Shown: positions 1 through 7,342 of the stretch, piece by piece | Position numbering within the stretch: position 1 is the first letter of the stretch | How the letters are laid out: each line of letters begins with the position of its first letter | DNA from: an uncultured Prevotella sp. | GTDB taxonomy: Bacteria; Bacteroidota; Bacteroidia; Bacteroidales; Bacteroidaceae | Length of the DNA: 16,629 nt | Assembly (NCBI GenBank): GCA_946999025.1 | Contig: CAMQBP010000022.1 | Span: 1-16,629, forward strand | Direction: 5' to 3' | Notes under the pieces: generated by a model | Told to the model about the DNA's origin: nothing | The model's input: only the letters and a program-made list of their open reading frames with translations | Databases searched by the model: none | Translations under genes and position numbers: made by a program

Positions 1-194
1 ACTTTTGGGGTAGTTCGTTTGTGGCTGGTCCACAAGGAGAACTGTATTATCAGGCCTGCGATGACGATGAAGAGAGCGTGGTGATAGACATCGACCTCGA
101 CCATAGCGAACAAGTGCGGCGCTGGTGGCCATTCTTGCGTGACCGACGGATTGAGAACTATCAAGACATTGTGAAACGATACATCGACAAATAG
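1..194 (+). CDS. aguB: N-carbamoylputrescine amidase, C-terminal fragment
   Basis: The reading frame is open from base 3 and stops at TAG 192-194, giving the last 63 residues of a protein whose start lies outside the window. The tail begins FWGSSFVAGPQGEL and contains EIDL-like VIDIDLDHSEQVRRWWPFLRD, split here as VIDIDLDHSEQ then VRRWWPFLRDRR; this Trp-rich ending is characteristic of the AguB branch of the carbon-nitrogen hydrolase (nitrilase) superfamily. AguB hydrolyses N-carbamoylputrescine to putrescine, CO2 and ammonia, the last step of the agmatine route to polyamines, in the cytoplasm. The catalytic Glu-Lys-Cys residues lie upstream and cannot be inspected. Agmatine deiminase (aguA) is often the partner gene; whether it is next door is not visible. 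Another nitrilase-family amidase is possible but less likely given the tail. Confidence 0.85.
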   Translation, partial: FWGSSFVAGPQGELYYQACDDDEESVVIDIDLDHSEQVRRWWPFLRDRRIENYQDIVKRYIDK

Positions 195-320
195 GCAACC
201 GGAATGATGCACATAGCCATGCAATAGATCCCATTCAGCTTGAACATCGTATTCTTAGATGTAAAGGTAGCAGGCTGAAATGGTTTCCACACATCATTGC
301 CTGTTTGGCTGTTAACCTAT

Positions 321-360
321 AAAAAACTCCGCGTACTCAAACAAGTACGCGGAGTTTTTT
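321..360. terminator. Bidirectional intrinsic terminator between aguB and ppiD-like gene
   Basis: A perfect 17-bp inverted repeat (321-337 AAAAAACTCCGCGTACT and 344-360) encloses a 6-base loop, CAAACA. The GC-rich core is flanked by six A on one side and six T on the other, so both transcripts produce a stable hairpin followed by a U run. It lies between two converging genes (aguB stop at 194, ppiD-like stop at 438), which fits a shared terminator. Confidence 0.93.
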
Positions 361-437
361 ATATTTTGATACAACGTTAGTTGGCCAATGATATTGAATG
401 AGCCACCCTAACGATGAGCGATTTGATATCTATCGCA

Positions 438-2579
438 TTAGAAGAACAAGTAGCGATCATCAACTACGCCGGCCTTTATCACCAATTCGTTCATGAAGTT
501 GCCTGCAAACTGCAATGCCTTCTGTCGTGCCTTTTCTTCTTCAGCCTTAGCTTCAAACTTACCTGGGCGGGTCGTTCGGTTGGTTACTTGGAAGACATAG
601 ACACCTGCATTGCCCTTAACAGGTTTGGCAGAGAACTGCCCTTTTGCCGTAGCAGCAACCGCACCACTCAAAGCAGGCTCACTGGCACCTGTACTCATCA
701 CAAACACTGGTGCTGAGAAGGTTACCTGATTGACAGGGGCAACGGTAGCTCCCTTCGCCTTAGCAGCTGCAACAGACTTCACATCCTTGGCCTTAGCCAT
801 CAACTGTTCGGCCTTCTTGTCACGCATTACCTCGGCCTTCAACATCTCCTTCACTTGTGGATCGTCGTAAGAACGATAGCCCTTTGGATGAATCTTGTCA
901 AGCACCACGAGCAACAACTGGTCGTTGTTACCGCACTCGTACATTGGAGATATTTCGCCTTCTTTCGCCTCGAACAACCATTTCAGGGCGTCACGAGTGT
1001 CGTTGATGCCCACCAATGTATGTGTAGAAGTGGTGATGTCCTTTGCCTCCTGCACCGTGTAGCCGCTGCCTTTTGCATTCTTAGCAATTTTATCCGGTGT
1101 CTGGTTGGCACTGACAAATGAGCTGAACTTGTTATAGGCGGTTGAATAAGTCTCCTTAGAGAAATCGATGGTCTTCTTAATGACGGCAGCCGTATATTTG
1201 TTAATCATCGCCCTGCGGTCAACAACCTGTATGATGACATTGCCTTGGCCCAGCTTCATGTTTCTCGTTTCGCTAACACCAAGATTATTGAGTGTATTGA
1301 TATACGTCTTTGTATCAGCGTCCATAGACGGTGCTTGCTGATATTGTGCGGTCGTCAACCAGGTCTTTTCGCCCGTTTGTCCATATTTTTTGGCCAGCAA
1401 CTCGAAATCGGCACCACCACTTAATGCGGTGTAAATGGAGTCAGCACGCTTCTGAGCTTCGTCGGCTGTCGCACCCATTACCTGAATTTGGCGGTACTGA
1501 ACCGAGTCGGGCAACAATTGTTTGGAAACCAGTTTGATGACATTCAGCGTGTTATCCATCTGACTTTCGAACGGACCAAAGGTCTGTCCAACAGCCATGG
1601 AGTCAAGTCTGTCGGCGATGTCGGACGCATAAGCTGTCTTGGCAACAGGCAAACCTAAATAGTTCACCAATGACGTACTCTTGCGAACAGCGTTTGCAGG
1701 GTCGGCTGCTGCGGCCAATTCGGCTGTATATTTCGTGAATGACTTCTGCAAAGCCGCACGGTCGTTAGCGGAAGGTGCTACCTGTACCGTCACATACTTG
1801 ATGTCACGACTTTCTACATACTGCTTGAAACGGCCCTTCACTTCTTCGTATTTCGCCTTCAAGTCAGCGTCAGAGATTTTCACCTTGCTATCTTCAATGC
1901 TTGAATAAGGGAACGTAGCCAGCTCTATCTGACTCTCCTCGTTGGCCTCTTTGTATGCCATTTTGGCCTCAATAGGGTTAGAGAGGATGCAACTTGCAAG
2001 AAGACTTTGATATTTTTGCGCCAGCAATTGTTGACGAAGTGTCTTCTCTATGAACGTCCAATACTTGTACAATGCCTGATACTGTTCGGCAAGTTGTGGA
2101 TTGGCGGTCTGCTGCGTCTTGTAATCAGCGAGGAACTTCTTCAGCGAATTCGCATCAAAACGACCCGTTTGTTGATTCACGAACGGTGTTTGCATCAACA
2201 TGGGGTTGGTTCCTTCATTCAAGATATTCTGCAATTCGGCATCGGTGACGGTCAGTCCCAGCTTGTTGGCTTCATTCTCCACCACCTTGGTTTGGATGTA
2301 AGTCTGCCAAACCATGTCTTTCACTTGGTTCAACTGCGCCTCATTGAGGTTGTTCACACCCTGTTGCATCTTGATGACTTCCGAATACTCATCAATGAGC
2401 TTTTGAAAGTCTTGCACGCTGACTTTCTCACCTAACACTTCGCCTATCTGCTGACGTCGGTCGTTTCGGGATGCTTCGCATGAACGAAATCCCTCTTCAG
2501 CAATAAACGCAAAAAGACCCAAACCGATAATACTAATCAAGATCAGGCCTCTTTTTCTAATTTTTCCTAATGCTGCCAT
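438..2579 (-). CDS. ppiD: Membrane-anchored periplasmic peptidyl-prolyl isomerase/chaperone, PpiD/SurA-like
   Basis: The 713-residue product has a short basic cytoplasmic start, one hydrophobic anchor at about residues 11-29, and a long periplasmic part. Residues 40-190 resemble the SurA_N/PpiD chaperone domain. A parvulin-type rotamase module lies at about 357-455 (SVQYRQIQV, then DFELLAKKYG, ending in GQGNVIIQVVDRR). A second, degenerate one is possible at about 525-565. PpiD-type proteins sit at the exit of the Sec translocon and assist folding of exported and outer-membrane proteins; catalytic activity is variable across the family. The gene lies 189 bp downstream of the CNNM/CorC-like gene in the same direction, so it may be read from its own promoter as well as from the operon. 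The start MAALGKIRKRG is the only one placing the anchor at the N-terminus. Family is clear; the choice between PpiD and SurA naming rests on the uncleaved anchor. Confidence 0.9.
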   Translation of the reverse strand: MAALGKIRKRGLILISIIGLGLFAFIAEEGFRSCEASRNDRRQQIGEVLGEKVSVQDFQKLIDEYSEVIKMQQGVNNLNEAQLNQVKDMVWQTYIQTKVVENEANKLGLTVTDAELQNILNEGTNPMLMQTPFVNQQTGRFDANSLKKFLADYKTQQTANPQLAEQYQALYKYWTFIEKTLRQQLLAQKYQSLLASCILSNPIEAKMAYKEANEESQIELATFPYSSIEDSKVKISDADLKAKYEEVKGRFKQYVESRDIKYVTVQVAPSANDRAALQKSFTKYTAELAAAADPANAVRKSTSLVNYLGLPVAKTAYASDIADRLDSMAVGQTFGPFESQMDNTLNVIKLVSKQLLPDSVQYRQIQVMGATADEAQKRADSIYTALSGGADFELLAKKYGQTGEKTWLTTAQYQQAPSMDADTKTYINTLNNLGVSETRNMKLGQGNVIIQVVDRRAMINKYTAAVIKKTIDFSKETYSTAYNKFSSFVSANQTPDKIAKNAKGSGYTVQEAKDITTSTHTLVGINDTRDALKWLFEAKEGEISPMYECGNNDQLLLVVLDKIHPKGYRSYDDPQVKEMLKAEVMRDKKAEQLMAKAKDVKSVAAAKAKGATVAPVNQVTFSAPVFVMSTGASEPALSGAVAATAKGQFSAKPVKGNAGVYVFQVTNRTTRPGKFEAKAEEEKARQKALQFAGNFMNELVIKAGVVDDRYLFF

Positions 2580-2696
2580 TGTTAATTATACTGTTTTATT
2601 TTTTTGTTTTTTATATTCGTCTTGAAGCATTGTCCGTACTACAAAATAACATAACAACCTGTGTCATGGTATTGTGAGTTACCTACAAAATGCGTA

Positions 2697-2704
2697 CAAA
2701 AATA
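2697..2704 (-). promoter_or_regulatory. Possible -7 box for the ppiD-like gene
   Basis: On the minus strand TATTTTTG matches the Bacteroidota -7 consensus TAnnTTTG. It would give a 5' leader of roughly 110 nt before the start at 2579. No -33 TTTG is found at the usual 19-21 bp spacing; a TTTG lies 12 bp upstream instead (2717-2720). The box is in the 189-bp gap after the preceding gene, the right place for an internal operon promoter. Confidence 0.4.
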
Positions 2705-2768
2705 CTAAATTCTTATCAAACGCATGAATTTTTCAGTTGAAATTTTGCGTTCAAGCCTATTTATCAGG

Positions 2769-4046
2769 CTATTCAGGCAAAACCGTTAGCTGAACCAACT
2801 CTATTTTAGCCGTTGAGTTCTTGATAATCTTGAACTCGAATTTTTCTATTTTTACAATCTCATTCAACTTCGGGAAGCTACGATAGGCATTCAAAATCAA
2901 GCCTCCAACCGTCATGTATTCCTCGCTTTCGGGCAAATCCAAGTTGAACATTTCGTTCACCTTGTCTATCTCCAGCCGAGCCGACAACAGATATTCATGC
3001 TCACCTGTCTGCTTGGCGACATATTTCAGGCTGTCGTGTTCATCCTCTATCTCACCGAAAATCTCCTCCACAATGTCCTCCAAAGAAACAATACCGCTGG
3101 TTCCTCCGAACTCATCGACCACCACTCCCAGGCTTTTTTTCTGCTGCAAAAGTATTTGCATGAGCTTCTGTGCGGGCATGGTTTCAGGCACAAAGGGCAT
3201 GGTGCGAATGCCATCTTGCCATGAAGATGGATTCTTAAACAGTTCAGAACTATGGATATAGCCCTGGATATGATCGATGTCATCCGTGTAAACAATGATT
3301 TTTGAATTGCCACTCTCAATGAATTTCTGCTTCAATTCCTCAAGCGTGCACGTATTCATGTCTACCGAATTGATCTCAGTTCGCGGCACCATGCAGTCGC
3401 GTACCTTCGTATCTGGGAAGTCGAGTGCATTATGAAAGATTTTCACCTCATTCTCTATTTCCTCATTGCTGCGTGCGTTCTCAATGCTTGATTGAATCAG
3501 ATAATCCAAATCAACCTTGGAAAATCCACCCGAGATGGCATCTTTCGGAATATGAACCCTAAACAACCGAAGAATCAAGCCTGATAAAAAGGTTGCGAAA
3601 CGGCTGATGGGCCATAGGATGACGTAAAACAAATAGGCGGGAAAGGCGAACACCCGCAGCAGTCGGTTGGGGTTGCTTTGGAACAATGTCTTCGGCAAAA
3701 ACTCGCCCGTAAACAAGATAATCAAGGTCGACAGCACCGTATCTGCCGGCACGGTAAATGCGGCATCCATCCCTGCAAAGATGGTTTGATCAAAGAGTCG
3801 CGCGATTAAGATACCATATACCACCAGCACAATGTTGTTTCCCACCAGCATAGTGCTGACAAAACTATTGGGGTTGTTGAAGAAAAGAGACAGGAAGCGC
3901 TTCGAAATACCCATTTTCTCCTTGTCCATCTGTGCGAGCATACGATTGCTGGACACGAAAGCTATCTCCATTCCAGAAAAGAAAGCAGAGAGAACCATCG
4001 TGATAAGAATGCCGATAATCAGCGCTAAATCAACTTGTTCATTCAT
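2769..4046 (-). CDS. CNNM/CorC (HlyC) family membrane protein with CBS pair
   Basis: This 425-residue protein has the three-part layout of the CNNM/CorC family. An N-terminal DUF21 membrane domain (about 5-165) carries hydrophobic helices, AFFSGMEIAF at 21-30, LVGNN at 67-71 and GEFLPKTL at 114-121. A CBS-domain pair (about 214-332) follows, including VVDEFGGTSGIVSLEDIVEE at 309-328. A C-terminal CorC_HlyC domain spans about 345-420. Members are linked to Mg2+ (or Co2+) efflux, and the CBS pair usually binds adenine nucleotides; older annotations call them hemolysins. The gene starts 14 nt after lptC stops, with AAGGA about 9 nt before the ATG, one of the few Shine-Dalgarno-like sites here. 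It is probably translated from the barrel-lptC transcript. Similarity to the Bacteroidota gliding protein GldE is possible, but this appears to be the general housekeeping paralogue. Confidence 0.92.
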   Translation of the reverse strand: MNEQVDLALIIGILITMVLSAFFSGMEIAFVSSNRMLAQMDKEKMGISKRFLSLFFNNPNSFVSTMLVGNNIVLVVYGILIARLFDQTIFAGMDAAFTVPADTVLSTLIILFTGEFLPKTLFQSNPNRLLRVFAFPAYLFYVILWPISRFATFLSGLILRLFRVHIPKDAISGGFSKVDLDYLIQSSIENARSNEEIENEVKIFHNALDFPDTKVRDCMVPRTEINSVDMNTCTLEELKQKFIESGNSKIIVYTDDIDHIQGYIHSSELFKNPSSWQDGIRTMPFVPETMPAQKLMQILLQQKKSLGVVVDEFGGTSGIVSLEDIVEEIFGEIEDEHDSLKYVAKQTGEHEYLLSARLEIDKVNEMFNLDLPESEEYMTVGGLILNAYRSFPKLNEIVKIEKFEFKIIKNSTAKIELVQLTVLPE

Positions 4047-4060
4047 TGTTCAAATCCTTA

Positions 4061-4711
4061 TCAACGGGTCGTTGGCATCTTAGGTCGTGGTGCTGCTTGC
4101 GGACGACTGAAAGTATTGAGGCTATCTACTGCCACTGTAGTGGTATCAGACTCGCCTGTAAAGTCGGATTTTTCAAACGATCCTCGACTGTTGGTCACCA
4201 GGTATCGGGTCATCCGCTCATCACTTCGGAAATAACTTCCTTGCAGCGTTCGCTTGGGAGTGACAAGTTTTGAGTACTTACGCGAATACAACTCGTGTGC
4301 ACGCCGATCCAAGAACAACTCCTCACTGGTAAAGTCCAGTCCGTCTTTGGTCAATATCTTCACTCGTCCCCGCAGTTCCCAAAGCTGCTGGTCGGTGTAA
4401 TAGTAGGCCGTATCGCATTGTATGTAGGACTGCACATGGAAGCTCTCATCAAACTGTTCCAAGAAAGCTCCCTTGATGAAAACCGACTTTTGGGAGGTTT
4501 CATTTTGGTAGATTTCCCATCGCTCAGTCACTATTTTATACTTGATGACGCCCGAGTCGGATATCAACTGGTTCACCCCATAGGTAGTCATCATAGGCAC
4601 CGAGTCGCGTTCATGAATGGCAGGCGCAATATGTTCCCTCTGTTTTTCGCACGAAATGAAAAACAAGATGTGCAATAATAATAAGATAGGTATGACAGAC
4701 TTCTTGACCAT
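4061..4711 (-). CDS. lptC: Lipopolysaccharide export protein LptC (predicted lipoprotein)
   Basis: The 216-residue product begins with a signal sequence ending in a lipobox-like FFISC, with the Cys at residue 21, so it is probably a lipoprotein. The body matches the Bacteroidota LptC/YrbK type: YGVNQLISDSGVIKYKI near 50-65, a stretch in which a target OM-directed protein is described with EQFDESFHV, then CDTAYYYTDQQLWELRG and KTKDG-like ILTKDGLDFTSEELF, repeats of the OstA/Lpt jellyroll pattern. LptC receives LPS from LptB2FG at the inner membrane and passes it to LptA. E. coli LptC has a transmembrane anchor rather than a lipid, so the lipobox is a lineage difference. The gene follows the barrel gene by 30 nt and precedes the CNNM gene by 14 nt, consistent with one operon. 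The C-terminal 20 residues are Pro/Thr-rich and look disordered. Confidence 0.87.
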   Translation of the reverse strand: MVKKSVIPILLLLHILFFISCEKQREHIAPAIHERDSVPMMTTYGVNQLISDSGVIKYKIVTERWEIYQNETSQKSVFIKGAFLEQFDESFHVQSYIQCDTAYYYTDQQLWELRGRVKILTKDGLDFTSEELFLDRRAHELYSRKYSKLVTPKRTLQGSYFRSDERMTRYLVTNSRGSFEKSDFTGESDTTTVAVDSLNTFSRPQAAPRPKMPTTR

Positions 4712-4741
4712 TCAGTTACCTTCCCTGCCTCACAAAGCAGA

Positions 4742-6043
4742 TTAATTAACCTTCCATTTAGCGAACCAACGCTCATTGAAGGTCAGTCCGATATTGATAC
4801 GAAACGTATTCTCTGTGATAAAGGCCTTCGCATCCTGTCGAATCCACTGCGCAGAGACATTCAACAACGACCGATTGTTGTAAGCATTGACGATAGGAAT
4901 GCCGAAACCTGCACTCACGCTGATTTCCTTTGGACCATCCACACCATTTACTTTCAAATAAGGTGTGGCGTATGAAGCACCTAACCGATAACGGATTCGT
5001 TTGAAGAAATTGCGACTGTTCAAATCTTGACAGAACTCTCCACCGACCGTAAATCGATGCCGATCATTGAATTGATTCTTCGACAGAGCGTACTGTGGCA
5101 CGCCATTGGCGATGGAATAAACAGGATATTCGGTTTTTGACCACTGTTGCAGCAGATAATCTACGCCCAACTTCAATTGGTTTTGGTGGTTCCAAGCCAA
5201 TCCTCCTCCAATAGCTGTAGGCAGTTCCAGGCCGTTGGTTATGCTATAAGCGGTTGTGTCCTGCACGCCAGTCTGCGGATTTCGCGAGATGACATCCAAC
5301 GTTGGATCGGCACCAAGTTTATGTCCCAGACTATACACAGCGCCCAAGGTAACCTGATCTTTCTTCGACAATTGAGCCGTATATTGCAATCCTAAATCCA
5401 ATTTGTAATTCCTCACCCGTGCCGTATAAAACTTTGAAACGGTATTAACCGACTGGTCATTGTAGCTGTTCACGACCGAACGGTTCAACTCTCCCCATAG
5501 ATAAGAGATATTGGCACCCAGAGAAAACCCCTTGAAAGGTGCCCATCCCGTCCCCAAGTACACCTGGTGCAAGCCACCATTGCCAGCGTAAGTATTGGTT
5601 GCCGTGGTCTTTGCGTAGTTTTCATCCACGTTGACGGTCGATGTATTGGCGTAATTGTATCCAACGTTGGTAAAAGGAACCAAACCAAAGCTCAAGCCCA
5701 AATGTTTGGCCAGACGCAAACCAGCGACCACATACTCAAGGTCTGCATTTTTCGCATTCTTCTTTTTACCATTCTCAGCAAAATTAGTGAGTTGCCCAGA
5801 GATGCCCGCATCGAACACAAAGGTGAGCGAATCGAAGGCTGAATAAGAGGCAGGATTGATGAAATTCACCTGGTCGTTCTCCCTGAAACCATAACCCAAT
5901 CCGTTCATGCCACGGTTGAATCCGCTGGTTTGGTCAGACAACAGTCCCAAACCATACTGGCTATAAGGAGAATTCGTACCACTTTGAGCAAACGTAGATA
6001 TAGTGAAAGCTGCCAACAAAAGGGCACCTGCTGCTTTTTTCAT
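4742..6043 (-). CDS. Outer-membrane beta-barrel protein, FadL/OmpP1-like
   Basis: The 433-residue product has a typical signal peptide (MKKAAGALLLAAFTISTFA, cleavage predicted after residue 19). The mature start is GTNSPYSQYGLGLLSD, followed by NPASYSAFDSLTFVFDAG around 64-81. The rest alternates short amphipathic segments rich in Tyr, Gly and Asn, as in a beta-barrel with about 12-14 strands. The early NPAS motif and overall pattern resemble the OmpP1/FadL/TodX superfamily as found in Bacteroidota, where homologues often precede lptC. Ligand is unknown; a hydrophobic-compound channel is only inferred from the family. The C-terminus ends in FAKWKVN rather than the classic final aromatic residue. 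It is the first gene of the minus-strand block, with a -7 box about 25 nt upstream and no Shine-Dalgarno site. Confidence 0.8.
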   Translation of the reverse strand: MKKAAGALLLAAFTISTFAQSGTNSPYSQYGLGLLSDQTSGFNRGMNGLGYGFRENDQVNFINPASYSAFDSLTFVFDAGISGQLTNFAENGKKKNAKNADLEYVVAGLRLAKHLGLSFGLVPFTNVGYNYANTSTVNVDENYAKTTATNTYAGNGGLHQVYLGTGWAPFKGFSLGANISYLWGELNRSVVNSYNDQSVNTVSKFYTARVRNYKLDLGLQYTAQLSKKDQVTLGAVYSLGHKLGADPTLDVISRNPQTGVQDTTAYSITNGLELPTAIGGGLAWNHQNQLKLGVDYLLQQWSKTEYPVYSIANGVPQYALSKNQFNDRHRFTVGGEFCQDLNSRNFFKRIRYRLGASYATPYLKVNGVDGPKEISVSAGFGIPIVNAYNNRSLLNVSAQWIRQDAKAFITENTFRINIGLTFNERWFAKWKVN

Positions 6044-6068
6044 TCTGTTCTGATTTCTATTTTGGATG

Positions 6069-6076
6069 CAAAAATA
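6069..6076 (-). promoter_or_regulatory. Promoter -7 box of the barrel-lptC-CNNM operon
   Basis: TATTTTTG on the minus strand fits TAnnTTTG and is followed by CATC. It predicts transcription starting near 6065 and a leader of about 22 nt before the ATG at 6043. The -33 element is not recognisable. This box is one arm of a 12-bp perfect inverted repeat whose other arm is the promoter of the divergent gene. Confidence 0.72.
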
Positions 6077-6121
6077 TCGAAAATTTTCTAATTAAACGCA
6101 CATTAAGTGGGAAATATAAGT

Positions 6122-6129
6122 TATTTTTG
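6122..6129 (+). promoter_or_regulatory. Promoter -7 box of the DUF4105/phosphatase-like operon
   Basis: TATTTTTG matches TAnnTTTG exactly and is followed by CATC. The final G is at 6129 and the GTG start is at 6134, so transcription is predicted to begin at or within a base or two of the start codon. No -33 match is seen at 19-21 bp. Confidence 0.7.
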
Positions 6130-6133
6130 CATC

Positions 6134-7342
6134 GTGAAACGTTTTACCACGCATTTAAAGTATTTACTGGTATTGGTTGCATTCCTTTTGACCACGCAGC
6201 AAACCAATGCGCAAGTAGACAGCGTCCTGCTCAAAAGTATGGACTCGGTTAAGATTAGCTTACTTACTTGTGGTCCCGGCGACCAAATCTATTCGTATTA
6301 CGGCCACACCGCCATTCATTATAACGACGTTGGCCGTCAGCAAGACATCGTCGTAAACTATGGCATGTTTTCCTTCCAGAAAAGCTACTTCATCTTACGC
6401 TTTGTGTTCGGGCTCACTGATTATGAGATGGGCATTCAAGACACCAATGACTTCATTGCCTCATACGCTAGCAGAGGTAGTTGGGTGAAAGAACAACAGC
6501 TCAACCTCACCAGAGAAGAGAAATGGGCCATCACACAAGCCATTGACGTGAACTACCGGCCCGAGAACCGCGTGTATCGATACAACTATTTTTACGACAA
6601 TTGCACCACCCGAGCACGCGACATGATTGTCAACCACATCAACGGCAACGTGCTGTATGCGGAAAATAAGAACGTCAACACCTCGTACCGCCAAATGATT
6701 CATCAGTGGAATGAGCAGCATCGATGGGCCCAATTCGGCAACGACCTGTTGCTCGGGGTCAAGGCCGACGCTAAGACAGACAACGTACAACAGCAGTTTC
6801 TGCCCGACAGTCTGCGGGAAGATTTCGCTCATGCCCTTGTTATTGACCGTCAAGGACAGCGAAGAAACCTCGTAGACAGCACGTCGTACCTCATTCAACC
6901 CATCGAGAAACCTGTGGAAAAAGCTGCCGTCACACCAGTTGTTTGTGCCATTCTGTGGCTCATCCTGACGCTCATCACGTGCTTGGTCGAATGGAAGACA
7001 CGGCGCATTCTTTGGGTTTACGACCTCGTAGCCATGCTTGTCACAGGCACGGCCGGCCTCATTTTGCTGGCCATGGTTTTCTCCCAACACCCCACGGTAC
7101 AACTGAATTTCCAAATTCTGCTGCTCTGTCCGCTCAACCTTTTCTACCTCTTCCCCACCATCAAAGCCTTGCGCATGGGCAGAATTCATTCCTACATCAA
7201 GCTGTACAGCCTGTTGCTGGTGGCCAACCTCATGTTGGCGTTCTTCCAAACCTATGCAGAAGGCATGGTCATTGTGGCACTGTCTTTGCTTTTGCGGTAT
7301 GGATGGTTGATGATTCACACCTATAGAAAACCACTAAAATGA
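6134..7342 (+). CDS. DUF4105 (Lnb N-terminal domain-like) protein with multi-pass C-terminal membrane region
   Basis: From GTG 6134 the product is 402 residues. It opens with VKRFTTHLKYLLVLVAFLL and a signal peptide ending near residue 26 (TNA before QVDS). An upstream GTG at 6107 would place the promoter inside the gene, and no internal Met occurs before the mature region, so 6134 is preferred. Residues about 30-230 match the DUF4105/Lnb_N periplasmic domain, with CGPGD (46-50), YGHTAI (56-61) and YDNCTTRARDM (154-164). The His58 then Cys157 order, with the Cys in an NC motif, resembles circularly permuted NlpC/P60 (papain-like) folds; this is inference. Five hydrophobic helices follow (about 267-286, 293-316, 325-343, 354-372, 377-395). 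Function is unknown. Its stop overlaps the next start by ATGA, so the two proteins are probably made together. Confidence 0.82.
   Translation: MKRFTTHLKYLLVLVAFLLTTQQTNAQVDSVLLKSMDSVKISLLTCGPGDQIYSYYGHTAIHYNDVGRQQDIVVNYGMFSFQKSYFILRFVFGLTDYEMGIQDTNDFIASYASRGSWVKEQQLNLTREEKWAITQAIDVNYRPENRVYRYNYFYDNCTTRARDMIVNHINGNVLYAENKNVNTSYRQMIHQWNEQHRWAQFGNDLLLGVKADAKTDNVQQQFLPDSLREDFAHALVIDRQGQRRNLVDSTSYLIQPIEKPVEKAAVTPVVCAILWLILTLITCLVEWKTRRILWVYDLVAMLVTGTAGLILLAMVFSQHPTVQLNFQILLLCPLNLFYLFPTIKALRMGRIHSYIKLYSLLLVANLMLAFFQTYAEGMVIVALSLLLRYGWLMIHTYRKPLK

Noticed and set aside
2697..2720. TTTG-N12-TATTTTTG as a non-standard promoter, seen here and upstream of nth
   Set aside because: Two occurrences in T-rich DNA are too few to claim a new spacing; nth also has a CTTG at the normal 20 bp.
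6107..6133. Upstream GTG start for the DUF4105 protein
   Set aside because: It would put the -7 box inside the gene and add nine residues before an otherwise normal signal peptide.
6461..7318. 285-codon open frame on the minus strand
   Set aside because: It is antisense to the DUF4105 gene, whose family motifs, signal peptide and helices are clear; the translation has no recognisable domain or signal and no promoter.
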